Shown here: positions 19,562 to 28,751 of the stretch, piece by piece
How the letters are laid out: each line of letters begins with the position of its first letter
Numbering within the stretch: position 1 is the first letter of the stretch
From: Sphingopyxis bauzanensis
Lineage (GTDB): Bacteria > Pseudomonadota > Alphaproteobacteria > Sphingomonadales > Sphingomonadaceae
Length of the DNA stretch: 64,000 bases
NCBI RefSeq assembly: GCF_002205675.1
Contig: NZ_NISK01000003.1
Span: forward strand, 310,001 to 374,000
Direction: 5' to 3'
The notes under the pieces: model-generated
The model's database searches: none
Told to the model about the DNA's origin: nothing
Seen by the model: the letters and a program-made list of their open reading frames with translations, nothing else
Made by a program: the position numbers and the translations under genes

Positions 19562-20736
19562 TTCTCCGGAAGTTGCAAAGTCGCGACAGCCTGCGCAGCG
19601 ATCCCCTCGCGGCGACCGGTGAAGCCCAGCCGCTCTGTTGTCGTTGCCTTCACACTAACCCGATCGAGCGGAATCGCAAGGATTTCAGCGATCCGGGCGC
19701 GCATCGCGCTGCGGTGCGGGCCGATTTTCGGTGCCTCGGCGATGATCGTCAGATCGACATGGTCGATCTGGCCGCCGCCTTCGACCACGCGGTTGGCGGC
19801 AAATTCCAGGAAGCGATGCGACGCCACGCCGCGCCATTGCGGGTCGCTGGGCGGGAAATGGTCGCCAATATCGCCGTCGGCCAGCGCGCCGAGGATCGCA
19901 TCGGTCAGCGCATGAAGCCCGACGTCGGCATCGCTATGACCTTCAAGTCCATGACTATGAGCGATTTCTATGCCGCCGATCCAGAGCGGTTTGTCTGCAA
20001 CGAGGCGGTGAACGTCATAACCCATGCCGACCGCGGTGCGTGTCATTGTCTCGATCCTCAGCAGGCCGTTCAGGATCGCCATATCCTCGGCATATGTCAG
20101 TTTGTGGAGGCGCGCGTCGCCCGGCACCGTTGCCACCGCCACGGCCAAGCGGCGGACGAGTTGCGCGTCGTCCGTCGCGGTTGCGTCCGTCGCGGCGGCG
20201 TGGGCACGGCGGAGCGTCCCAAGATGGAATGCCTGAGGGGTCTGGACACGTGCGAGCGCGGTCCGGTCGACGACCTCGCCAGCGGCATCCCCGGCTTGTT
20301 CGACCAGCGTATCGGGAACGGGCAGGGTGGGGATCACGGCTTCGGCGACGTCCAGTGCGGCGAGCAGTCGGTCGATGACTTCGATCGTCACCCCCGGCCG
20401 CGCCGCGTCGTGCACCAGCAGCGGCGTCTCGTCATCGCGGTCAGCCAGCGCGGCGAGAGCATTGGCCACCGACTGCTGTCGCTCGGCCCCGGGATTGGCG
20501 GAAATCCAGCCATCCGGCAGCGATCCCAGCGCCGCCATGACGTCATCATTGGCAACCAGCACCCCGCCAGCAATCGCCGGATGGGCGGTAAAAGCATCGA
20601 GGCTCCAGCGCAGCACCGGCTTGCCGCCGAGCGTCGCCATCTGCTTTGGCACGGCAAAACCGGCCCGGCTGCCTTGACCGCCCGCAAGCAATATGACCAT
20701 CGCGCGTGGCGAGGTGGAGGGAGCAGAATCGGTCAT
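19558..20736 (-). CDS. ispDF: Bifunctional IspD/IspF enzyme of the MEP isoprenoid pathway
   Basis: 392 residues. N-terminal half is IspD (cytidylyltransferase) with VILLAGGQGSRAGFAVPKQM; C-terminal half from about residue 233 is IspF (MECDP synthase) with GMGYDVHRL and the metal-site GLEGHSDADVGLHALTDAI. The fused form is typical of alphaproteobacteria. IspE, the step between, is not in the window. Divergent from dusB; cinA is coupled downstream. Confidence 0.95.
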   Translation of the reverse strand: MTDSAPSTSPRAMVILLAGGQGSRAGFAVPKQMATLGGKPVLRWSLDAFTAHPAIAGGVLVANDDVMAALGSLPDGWISANPGAERQQSVANALAALADRDDETPLLVHDAARPGVTIEVIDRLLAALDVAEAVIPTLPVPDTLVEQAGDAAGEVVDRTALARVQTPQAFHLGTLRRAHAAATDATATDDAQLVRRLAVAVATVPGDARLHKLTYAEDMAILNGLLRIETMTRTAVGMGYDVHRLVADKPLWIGGIEIAHSHGLEGHSDADVGLHALTDAILGALADGDIGDHFPPSDPQWRGVASHRFLEFAANRVVEGGGQIDHVDLTIIAEAPKIGPHRSAMRARIAEILAIPLDRVSVKATTTERLGFTGRREGIAAQAVATLQLPEN

Positions 20737-20831
20737 AATGCGCGCCGGTTAGCGCAGCCGCGGCTTGCGGGAAAGCGGCTTAGCGTGTACGGGCTGCTCA
20801 AATTTTAGGCAATCAGACGAAAGCTCCCGCC

Positions 20832-21830
20832 ATGGCGCCGCTGCGGCCCATCCAGATCGGCAACATCACCATCGCGGATCCCGTGATCCTCGCGCCGATG
20901 ACGGGCGTCACCGACATGCCGTTCCGCACCCTGGTGCGCCGCTATGGCTCGGGGCTCAACGTCACCGAGATGATCGCCAGCCAAGCGGCGATCCGCGAAA
21001 CGCGGCAGTCGATTCAGAAGGCTGCATGGCATCCGGTCGAGGAGCCGGTGTCGATGCAGCTCGTCGGCTGTACCCCCTATGAAATGGGCGAAGCGGCGAA
21101 ACTGAACGAGGATCGCGGCGCGGCGATCATCGACATCAACATGGGCTGTCCGGTGCGCAAGGTGACGAGCGGCGATGCCGGATCGGCGTTGATGCGCGAC
21201 CTGAAGCTCGCTGCGGCTTTGATCCAAGCTTGCGTCAAGGCGGTGTCGGTGCCGGTGACGGTCAAGATGCGGATGGGCTGGTGCCACGACAGCCTGAACG
21301 CGCCTGAACTTGCGCATATTGCCGAGGATCTGGGCGCCACGCTGGTGACCGTCCACGGGCGCACCCGTAACCAGATGTACCGCGGCGAGGCCGATTGGAG
21401 CTTCATTCGCAAGGTCAAGGACGCGGTATCGATCCCGGTGATCGCCAATGGCGACATTTGTTCCGCCGACGACGCGCGCACCGCGCTTGCACAGAGCGGT
21501 GCGGACGGCGTGATGATCGGTCGCGGTGCTTATGGTCGCCCATGGCTGCTGGGGCAGGTGATGGCGGCGCTGCGCGGCGAAGGCGATCGGCCTGACCCCG
21601 GCATCGACGAACAATATGACGTAATTACATCCCACTATCGCGCGATGATCGAGCATTATGGCGAAATTACCGGGGTTAATATGGCGCGCAAGCATCTCGG
21701 CTGGTACGTCAAGGGACTGCATGGCTCGGCCGAGTTCCGCAACATGGTCAACCAGATCCCAAGCAGCCGCGACGTGCTTGATGCCCTCGAACACTTTTAC
21801 ACCCCGTTCCTGAGCAAGGCCGCCGCGTGA
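20832..21830 (+). CDS. dusB: tRNA-dihydrouridine synthase B
   Basis: FMN-dependent reductase that forms dihydrouridine in the tRNA D loop. 332 residues: TIM-barrel start [17 protein letters not shown], catalytic cysteine in [20 protein letters not shown], phosphate-binding [12 protein letters not shown], and a C-terminal helical tRNA-binding domain. It is the first gene of the ntr operon, as in many alphaproteobacteria (nifR3 position); its stop overlaps the ntrB GTG (GTGA). Confidence 0.93.
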   Translation: MAPLRPIQIGNITIADPVILAPMTGVTDMPFRTLVRRYGSGLNVTEMIASQAAIRETRQSIQKAAWHPVEEPVSMQLVGCTPYEMGEAAKLNEDRGAAIIDINMGCPVRKVTSGDAGSALMRDLKLAAALIQACVKAVSVPVTVKMRMGWCHDSLNAPELAHIAEDLGATLVTVHGRTRNQMYRGEADWSFIRKVKDAVSIPVIANGDICSADDARTALAQSGADGVMIGRGAYGRPWLLGQVMAALRGEGDRPDPGIDEQYDVITSHYRAMIEHYGEITGVNMARKHLGWYVKGLHGSAEFRNMVNQIPSSRDVLDALEHFYTPFLSKAAA

Positions 21831-22918
21831 GCGCGCTCACGTCGAGCATTCCGCACTTCGACCATGACGAGCTGATTCACTCGCACCCCGTCCCGACGCT
21901 GTTGATCGACAAGGGGGCCGTCGTCCTGTTCGTCAACGCCGCCGCTGAGCAGATGTGCAATATGAGCCGCTCGGCGATGATCGGGCGCGTCGTTTACGAC
22001 GTCATCGACATGGACCGCAGCTACCGCCAGCGGATGAGCGACGCCGCGACGTCAGCGCTGTTTGCGCATCGCGCCGAGATTTCGGTTGGCGGCCGCAAGG
22101 CGATTTTCGTCGATATGCAGATGGTCCCCTATGGTCAAAGCGGCCACCGCATCCTCGCACTGATTCCGGCGCAGAGCGACGCCGAGCTGATGGGCGGCGC
22201 GATCGGGCGATCGGGGCGTGCCGCGGGCGGGGCCGCATCAATGCTGGCGCACGAAATCAAGAACCCGCTCGCGGGGATCAAGGGCGCGGCGCAGCTCTTA
22301 GCGCGTAAGACCGATGCCAGCGGCGAACGCTTCACAACGCTGATCTGCGCCGAGGTCGACCGGATCGCGACGCTGATCGACCAAATGGAGCATTTCTCCC
22401 GCGGCCAGCCGATCGCTTGCGCGCCGATCAACCTGTACCAGCCGATCCACCAAGCGATGGAAACCGCGCGGGCGCGGCAGTTTACGGGCGTTCGCTTTGC
22501 CGAGGATTTCGACCCGTCGCTGCCGCTGGTGCATGGCAACCATGACGCCATGGTGCAGATCTTGCTCAATCTGGTCACCAATGGCTGCGAAGCCCTGGGC
22601 GGGCGCGACGACGGCGTCGTACGGCTCGCGACCGCCTATCGCCACGGCCTGTCGATCGACAACGGCGACGGGAGGGGGCGCATCGCGCTGCCGATCGAAG
22701 TTAGCGTCAGCGACAATGGTCCCGGCGTTCCCGCCGACATTCGCGGCGACCTGTTCGACCCGTTTGTGACGACCAAGCGCGAAGGGCGAGGGCTCGGATT
22801 GGCGCTCGTCGCCAAGCTGGCGCGCGATATGGGCGGCACTGTCCAGCATCTGCGCGACGGCGAATGGACGCGCTTTCGTGTTCATCTGCCGGTGGCGCAG
22901 GAGGGGGCCGCAGTATGA
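21827..22918 (+). CDS. ntrB: Nitrogen regulation sensor histidine kinase NtrB
   Basis: 363 residues, cytoplasmic. PAS domain at about 15-120 ([20 protein letters not shown]), phospho-acceptor [20 protein letters not shown] with His near 143, N box [15 protein letters not shown]1 SDNGPGVP and G2 [13 protein letters not shown]. Controlled by PII proteins, it phosphorylates NtrC under nitrogen limitation. Start GTG overlaps dusB and its TGA overlaps the ntrC ATG (ATGA). Confidence 0.93.
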   Translation: MSALTSSIPHFDHDELIHSHPVPTLLIDKGAVVLFVNAAAEQMCNMSRSAMIGRVVYDVIDMDRSYRQRMSDAATSALFAHRAEISVGGRKAIFVDMQMVPYGQSGHRILALIPAQSDAELMGGAIGRSGRAAGGAASMLAHEIKNPLAGIKGAAQLLARKTDASGERFTTLICAEVDRIATLIDQMEHFSRGQPIACAPINLYQPIHQAMETARARQFTGVRFAEDFDPSLPLVHGNHDAMVQILLNLVTNGCEALGGRDDGVVRLATAYRHGLSIDNGDGRGRIALPIEVSVSDNGPGVPADIRGDLFDPFVTTKREGRGLGLALVAKLARDMGGTVQHLRDGEWTRFRVHLPVAQEGAAV

Positions 22919-24324
22919 GCAGCGCAACGACGATCTTGCTGGTCGAGGACGATCCCGCAATTTCGATGATCATCCGCGAAACGCTGATCGGAGAATGTGG
23001 TCATTTCGCGTCGGTGGGGAGCATCGCCGAGCGTAACGCCTGGCTCGCCGACCACCACCCCGACCTTGTCATCACCGACGTTGTGTTGCCCGATGGTGAC
23101 GGCATCGATTCGCTGCGCGTGGATTGCGGTACGCCCGTGATCGTGCTGTCGGCACAGAATACGCTCGACACCGCGGTGCGCGCGACCGGGATCGGCAGTT
23201 ACGACTATCTGCCCAAGCCGTTCGACCTCGACGAACTGACTGCGAGTGTTCGCGCGGCGCTTCAACGCCGGGCCGAGCCGATGGTGAGTACGGATCCAGC
23301 GCAGGCGGACAGTCACGGCCTCGTCGGCCGCGCCCCGGCGATGCAGGCGGTGTATCGAACGATCGCACGGCTCGCATCGAACGATCTGGCGGTGCTCATT
23401 CTTGGCGAATCGGGAACCGGCAAGGAAGTAGTCGCGCGCGCTATTCACGCCACCGGGCTGCGGCGGGCTGGGCCGTTCGTTGCGATTAACATGGCAGCGA
23501 TCCCGCGCGAGTTGATCGAAGCCGAGTTGTTTGGCCATGAAAAAGGCGCCTTTACTGGCGCCCATAGCCGCAATGCGGGACGTTTCGAGCAAGCGGCGGG
23601 CGGCACATTGTTCCTCGATGAGATAGGCGACATGCCGCTCGAGGCGCAGACGCGGCTACTGCGCGTGCTGCAGAGCAATGAATATTCGACCGTTGGCGGC
23701 AATCAGGCCTTGCGTGCTGACGTCCGCGTCATCGCCGCAACCCACCGCGACATGCGGACGTTGGTCGCCGATGGCCGGTTCCGCGAGGATCTCTTCTACC
23801 GGCTCAACGTCATCCCGATGACGCTGCCGCCGTTGCGCGATCGCCGCAGCGACATCGCCGCGCTGGTCCGTCATTTTGTCGACGCGGGGCGCGGTTCGGG
23901 TCTCCCCGACCGCCAGTTCGCACCAGCCGCGATGCAGTGGCTCGAGCGCTATGACTGGCCGGGGAACGTCCGCGAGCTGGGCAACGTCGTCCAGCGGCTG
24001 GCCGTCCTGTCACGCGATACCGTGGTGACGGTGCGCGATGTCGAAACGGTGTTGCACGAAAATGGCGAAGGCGGCGGCGCGGCGGCGCCCGCCGACCTGA
24101 TCGCCCGCGCGGTTGATGATTGGGCACGCGAGCAGATGGCCAGTGACGCGCCCGAGGGCGAACTCCACGGTCAGCTCGAAGCGATCGTCGAAGCAGCGCT
24201 GTTTCGCCGCGTCCTGCGCGATGTCCGCGGCAATCAACTGGAGGCCGCGCGGCGGCTCGGCATCAATCGTAACACGCTGCGCAAGCGGCTTGGGCAGCTG
24301 GATATCGATCCCACGCATCCTTGA
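22915..24324 (+). CDS. ntrC: Nitrogen regulation response regulator NtrC (sigma54 activator)
   Basis: 469 residues. Receiver domain with phospho-Asp in DLVITDVVLPDGDG; AAA+ domain with Walker A LGESGTGKEVVARAIH, sigma54-contact loop EKGAFTGAHSRNAGRF, Walker B GGTLFLDEIGDMP and arginine finger FREDLFYRLNV; Fis-type HTH at the C-terminus (NQLEAARRLGINRNTLRKRL). All parts needed for sigma54 activation are intact, in contrast to ntrX downstream. The ATGA start overlap with ntrB fixes the start at 22915. Confidence 0.94.
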   Translation: MSSATTILLVEDDPAISMIIRETLIGECGHFASVGSIAERNAWLADHHPDLVITDVVLPDGDGIDSLRVDCGTPVIVLSAQNTLDTAVRATGIGSYDYLPKPFDLDELTASVRAALQRRAEPMVSTDPAQADSHGLVGRAPAMQAVYRTIARLASNDLAVLILGESGTGKEVVARAIHATGLRRAGPFVAINMAAIPRELIEAELFGHEKGAFTGAHSRNAGRFEQAAGGTLFLDEIGDMPLEAQTRLLRVLQSNEYSTVGGNQALRADVRVIAATHRDMRTLVADGRFREDLFYRLNVIPMTLPPLRDRRSDIAALVRHFVDAGRGSGLPDRQFAPAAMQWLERYDWPGNVRELGNVVQRLAVLSRDTVVTVRDVETVLHENGEGGGAAAPADLIARAVDDWAREQMASDAPEGELHGQLEAIVEAALFRRVLRDVRGNQLEAARRLGINRNTLRKRLGQLDIDPTHP

Positions 24325-24417
24325 ATGACGGCAACTAGCTCAAAATAGCGGCACTCGACCCTTACAAGCGCAGTTTGTGTGTTTTCTATGCAACAGGTTT
24401 GTCGTAGCATAGCAACA

Positions 24418-26709
24418 ATGGTGCATGCGGCTCCCCTGACTCACGATATCGACCCAGCCGCGCCGGACGTGCGTTCGGGCTTCTGGCGTTTCGCGGTCCC
24501 CGAATATTACACGCTGGCGCTGGTCATCAGCGTCGGCATCGCGACCTATGTCTTTGTTACCGGCGATGCGCAGAGCGAGCGCCTCCTCACCCCTGCGCTC
24601 GTCGCGGCGATCATGGTCGCCAATCTGGTACCGGCGATGGCGCTGATCGTGCTGATCGGGAGCCGCGTCGCGCGCGCCCGCGCGGTACGATCGATGGAGG
24701 GCGGCAACGGCCGCCTGCATGTGCGACTGGTCGCTCTGTTTTCTTTGATTGCAGCCGCGCCGACGTTGCTCGTCGTGATTTTTGCGTCGCTGCTATTCCA
24801 ATTTGGTGTAGATTTCTGGTTCTCGGACCGCTCGCGTGGAATGTTCGAGAATGCGGCGAATCTGGCTGAAGGATATTATCAGGAAAATCAACGCGATGTC
24901 GGCGACAACACCATTGCGATGGCAAAAGATCTTGGTTCTTTTCTCGATCGGGCGTCGACCAGCGACCCTGCTTTTTCCAACTATTATTTCCAGCAGGTCG
25001 TCGTTCGCAACCTAAATGAGTCAGCGGTCATCGAAATTGGCGCGGACGGTGTTGCTCGCACAGCGGCGGCAATCGATCCTGATGATCGCGCCGCTAACAA
25101 TCGGCTTTCGCCCACAATGATTGCCCGCCTCGAAGCGGGCGAGGAAGTCGTCGTTGTGCGTCAGTCGGATCGCATTGAAGCCGCGTCCCGGTTGCCGGGC
25201 GCGCAACGGGCCTATGTCTATGCATCGCGCGACTTCAATGTCCCGGGATTCCAGCAATCGATTCGCGCCGGCACCGTGCTTGCAGACTATAACGCGCTGT
25301 TCCAACGCTCGCAGCTCTTACAGCTACAATTCAACGGCGCCCTCTATCTCGGCTCGCTGTTACTCCTCGCGCTCGCGGTGATCGCGGCCATCGTCGTTGC
25401 AGACCGTATCGTCAGACCGCTAGGCACGCTGATCGGCGCGACGCGAACCGCGGCGGGCGGCGACCTGTCGGTGCGCGTGACGCCACCGGCGCGCGATGAC
25501 GAGATTTCGGTGCTAACGCGCGCGTTCAATCGAATGACCGAACAATTGGAAGGGCAGACCGGCGCGTTGGTTAGCGTCAACGAACAGCTCGAGGCTCGGC
25601 GCAGCTTTATTGAAGCGGTGCTCAGCGGCGTGTCGTCGGCAGTGATTTCGGTGGATGCCGACCACCGCATCCAGCTCGCCAACGCCGCCGCCGAGCGGCT
25701 GATCTGCCAATCGGCTGATTGCTTGACCGGTCGCCCCTTGGCGGACGTCGCGCCCGAACTCGCGCAGTTGCTGATTGGGGACGAGCGCGAGGCGATCGTC
25801 CAACTCGCGCGCGTAAACGCCGAACCCGCGACGCTGGCCGCGAAAGCAGTAGCGCAAGGCGACGGCTTTGTCCTGAGCTTTGAGGATATTACCCAGCAAT
25901 TGCTCGATCAGCGCCGCGCCGCCTGGTCCGATGTCGCGCGGCGCATTGCGCACGAGATCAAGAACCCGCTCACCCCGATCCAGCTTGCGGCCGAGCGGCT
26001 CCAACGCCGCTTTGGCGACAAGATCGAGGGCGACAGCGCGACGTTCAAAAAGCTGACTGACACGGTGATCCGCCAGGTTCATGATATGCGGCGGATGGTC
26101 GATGAATTTTCCAGTTTTGCCCGCATGCCCAAGCCGACCTTCGGGGTCGAGGATGTCCGTGATATCCTGCGCCAGGCGGTGTTCCTGTTCGAGGTTGCAA
26201 AGCCCGATATCGTCTTTGCGGTAAAAACCCCGGACGAAATCGAGCCGCTCGTTTGCGATCGTCGTCTGTTGTCGCAGGCCATGACAAATATCGTCAAAAA
26301 CGCTGTGGAAGCGATTGAAGAAAATTCCAAAAATTCGGAATCGACTCCCATCGGGCATATCGATGCCGAGCTGGCTGGCGGGCCGCACGGCGAAATCCTG
26401 ATCCGTGTTGCTGACGACGGGATCGGCTTGCCGCAGGCGCGTGATACCATCGCCGAACCCTATATGACGACGCGGCAGGGCGGCACCGGATTAGGCCTCG
26501 CGATCGTGAAGAAGATCGTCGAGCAGCATTATGGCGAGCTCGAGTTTTCGGACAATCCGGCGGGGCAGGGGACGTGCGTCACGCTGACGCTCCATCCTGA
26601 CCGGCTGCAAGGATTGGCAGGGAAGGGCGACGAAACAAGCATGGGGTACGCAGAATCGGTTCCGGGGCGGATCCGCAACCGACAGGACAGAGAAGAACAT
26701 GGCGCTTGA
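24418..26709 (+). CDS. ntrY: Membrane sensor histidine kinase NtrY
   Basis: About 763 residues. Two or three membrane helices near 28-110, a periplasmic/extracytoplasmic region, a further helix at about 305-325, HAMP (RIVRPLGTLIGATRTAAGGD), PAS, then phospho-acceptor [20 protein letters not shown], and HATPase with NIVKNAVEAIEEN, DDGIGLPQARDT and GGTGLGLAIVKKIV. Pairs with NtrX in nitrogen, redox and envelope control. ATG 24418 is chosen; ATG 24388 and GTG 24379 are in frame. The 93 bp after ntrC may hold an extra promoter. It overlaps ntrX by 11 bp. Confidence 0.92.
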   Translation: MVHAAPLTHDIDPAAPDVRSGFWRFAVPEYYTLALVISVGIATYVFVTGDAQSERLLTPALVAAIMVANLVPAMALIVLIGSRVARARAVRSMEGGNGRLHVRLVALFSLIAAAPTLLVVIFASLLFQFGVDFWFSDRSRGMFENAANLAEGYYQENQRDVGDNTIAMAKDLGSFLDRASTSDPAFSNYYFQQVVVRNLNESAVIEIGADGVARTAAAIDPDDRAANNRLSPTMIARLEAGEEVVVVRQSDRIEAASRLPGAQRAYVYASRDFNVPGFQQSIRAGTVLADYNALFQRSQLLQLQFNGALYLGSLLLLALAVIAAIVVADRIVRPLGTLIGATRTAAGGDLSVRVTPPARDDEISVLTRAFNRMTEQLEGQTGALVSVNEQLEARRSFIEAVLSGVSSAVISVDADHRIQLANAAAERLICQSADCLTGRPLADVAPELAQLLIGDEREAIVQLARVNAEPATLAAKAVAQGDGFVLSFEDITQQLLDQRRAAWSDVARRIAHEIKNPLTPIQLAAERLQRRFGDKIEGDSATFKKLTDTVIRQVHDMRRMVDEFSSFARMPKPTFGVEDVRDILRQAVFLFEVAKPDIVFAVKTPDEIEPLVCDRRLLSQAMTNIVKNAVEAIEENSKNSESTPIGHIDAELAGGPHGEILIRVADDGIGLPQARDTIAEPYMTTRQGGTGLGLAIVKKIVEQHYGELEFSDNPAGQGTCVTLTLHPDRLQGLAGKGDETSMGYAESVPGRIRNRQDREEHGA

Positions 26710-28078
26710 TATTCTGATCGTCGACGACGAGCGCGACATTTGCGACCTCGTCGCCGGCGTCATGGAAGACGAAGGTTATGAGGCGCGTATCGCGTCGGAC
26801 AGCGATTCCGCGCTCGAAGCGATCCGCCAGCGGCGGCCGTCGCTCGCGCTAATCGACGTGTGGTTGCAGGGATCGCGGCTCGACGGGCTGGGCTTGGTCG
26901 AGGCGATCAAGGCGTTCGACCCGACGCTGCCGATCATCGTCATTTCGGGCCATGGCGGGCTCGATACCGCGGTCGCGGCGATCCGCCGCGGCGCCTATGA
27001 TTTCATCGAAAAGCCGTTCGAGGCATCGCGTCTGCTCCATCTGGTGGCGCGCGCGACCGAAAGCGAACGTCTGAAGTTCGAATATGAGCAGCTGCGCGAA
27101 AAGGCGGGGCCGTCAGATGAGCTGACCGGGACCAGCGCGTCGATCAACAATGTCCGCGCAACGCTGAAGCGCGTGGCGGGGACGGGCAGTCGAGTGCTGA
27201 TCACCGGTGCTGCGGGGGTCGGCAAGGAAGTCGCCGCGCGCGTGCTGCACGGGTGGAGCGGGCGTCACAATGCGCCGTTCCGCGTCATTTCGTCGGCGCG
27301 AATGGATCCCGAGACAGTCGAAACGGAATTGTTCGGGTCGGAAACCGACGACGGCGCGATCCGCGTCGGGCTGCTCGAACAGGCGCACGGCGGCACCTTG
27401 TTCCTCGATGAAGTCGCCGACATGCCGCTGACGACGCAGGGAAAGATCCTGCGCGTGCTGACCGATCAGAGCTTTACCCGGGTCGGCGGCCGCACGATGA
27501 TCCGCGTCGATGTCCGCATCATTTCGGGCTCGGCGCGCGACCTGACGACTGAGATTGCCGAAAGCCGGTTTCGCGAGGATCTTTATTACCGGCTCAATGT
27601 CGTGCCGGTGCATATTCCCCCGCTGCGCGAGCGTCGCGACGACATAGCCAGCCTGTGCGACCATTATATCCGCCGCTACGCCGCCGATCGCCGTGTGCCG
27701 CCGCCCGAAATCAGTTCGGAAGCGATGGCGGCCTTGCAGGCGCATGAGTGGCCCGGCAACGTCCGCGAGTTGCGCAATGTGATTGAACGCGTGATGATCC
27801 TGGCGCCAAGCGACCGGCTGGCGCGGATCGATGCCGATATGCTGCCGGGCGAACTGGTGCGGGGCGGCACCGACATCCTGCCCAATTCGGAATCGATCAC
27901 CGCGATCCCACTGAAAGAAGCGCGCGAAAATTTCGAGCGCGAATATCTGCGCATCCAGATCAACCGCTTTTCGGGCAATATTTCGCGCACCGCGACCTTC
28001 ATCGGCATGGAACGCTCAGCCCTGCACCGAAAACTGAAACTTTTGGGGCTCACCGAGAGTTCGGACGGCGAGGGGTAA
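26699..28078 (+). CDS. ntrX: Response regulator NtrX, AAA+ type without GAFTGA loop
   Basis: 459 residues. Receiver with phospho-Asp in SLALIDVWLQGSRLDG; AAA+ domain with altered Walker A ITGAAGVGKEVAARVLH, Walker B GGTLFLDEVADMP, arginine finger FREDLYYRLNV; C-terminal Fis-type HTH (GNISRTATFIGMERSALHRK). Where sigma54 activators carry GAFTGA, this protein reads SETDDGAIRVGLLEQA. It therefore probably binds DNA and regulates sigma70-type promoters or represses, as known for several alphaproteobacterial NtrX proteins. Confidence 0.92.
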   Translation: MALDILIVDDERDICDLVAGVMEDEGYEARIASDSDSALEAIRQRRPSLALIDVWLQGSRLDGLGLVEAIKAFDPTLPIIVISGHGGLDTAVAAIRRGAYDFIEKPFEASRLLHLVARATESERLKFEYEQLREKAGPSDELTGTSASINNVRATLKRVAGTGSRVLITGAAGVGKEVAARVLHGWSGRHNAPFRVISSARMDPETVETELFGSETDDGAIRVGLLEQAHGGTLFLDEVADMPLTTQGKILRVLTDQSFTRVGGRTMIRVDVRIISGSARDLTTEIAESRFREDLYYRLNVVPVHIPPLRERRDDIASLCDHYIRRYAADRRVPPPEISSEAMAALQAHEWPGNVRELRNVIERVMILAPSDRLARIDADMLPGELVRGGTDILPNSESITAIPLKEARENFEREYLRIQINRFSGNISRTATFIGMERSALHRKLKLLGLTESSDGEG

Positions 28079-28194
28079 AGGCTTTGCGCTAGACCTGACG
28101 CATGCTTTGCCGCATATTGATGCAAAGAAGAAGGTCTTAAGGCCGGAAAACCGGCGCATACCCGCGGTCGTACCGCCAAAAACAGGAGGCAAAT

Positions 28195-28695
28195 GTGTCC
28201 GATAAGAACCAGAATCTCCAGGATATCTTCCTCAATGCACTGCGTAAAAGCAAAACGCCGGTAACGATGTTTCTCGTCAAGGGCGTGAAGCTTCAGGGCA
28301 TCATCACCTGGTTTGACAATTTCTCGTTGCTGCTGCGCCGCGATGGTCAATCGCAGCTTGTTTATAAGCATGCGATCTCGACGGTGATGCCGTCGCATGA
28401 TTTCGACCTGTCGTTGCTCGGCGGCAATCTGCGCGATGCGCCGGCGAGCAAGGGCAAGGCGTTGCAGGATGTATTCCTGAATGCGGTGCGAAAATCCGAT
28501 GAATCGGTGACGATGTTCCTGGTCAACGGGGTGATGTTGCAGGGCGATATCGTCGCATTCGACCTGTTCTGCATGCTGCTTGAGCGCGAGCGGCAGGTGC
28601 AGCTCGTCTACAAGCACGCGATTTCGACGGTGCAGCCGAACGGCCCAATCAACCTGACCGATAGCGAGCCGGACGCAGAAGCGGACAACGTCTGA
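28195..28695 (+). CDS. hfq: RNA chaperone Hfq with two tandem Sm-like domains
   Basis: 166 residues, about twice the usual Hfq core. Copy 1 (about 5-70): [51 protein letters not shown]. Copy 2 (about 88-150): [50 protein letters not shown]. Both keep the Gln of the proximal site and the YKHA motif (Sm2). Three such chains could form the six-fold ring. A perfect AGGAGG precedes the GTG at 28195; the nearby ATG at 28193 is out of frame. A short GCCGG/CCGGC hairpin lies in the leader. Follows ntrX and precedes hflX, the common hfq-hflX pair. Confidence 0.95.
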   Translation: MSDKNQNLQDIFLNALRKSKTPVTMFLVKGVKLQGIITWFDNFSLLLRRDGQSQLVYKHAISTVMPSHDFDLSLLGGNLRDAPASKGKALQDVFLNAVRKSDESVTMFLVNGVMLQGDIVAFDLFCMLLERERQVQLVYKHAISTVQPNGPINLTDSEPDAEADNV

Positions 28696-28751
28696 TCGCC
28701 TCGATTATTGACAGTCCAGAAGAAGTCACCCGCGGCGCCGCCGCGCTCCTC

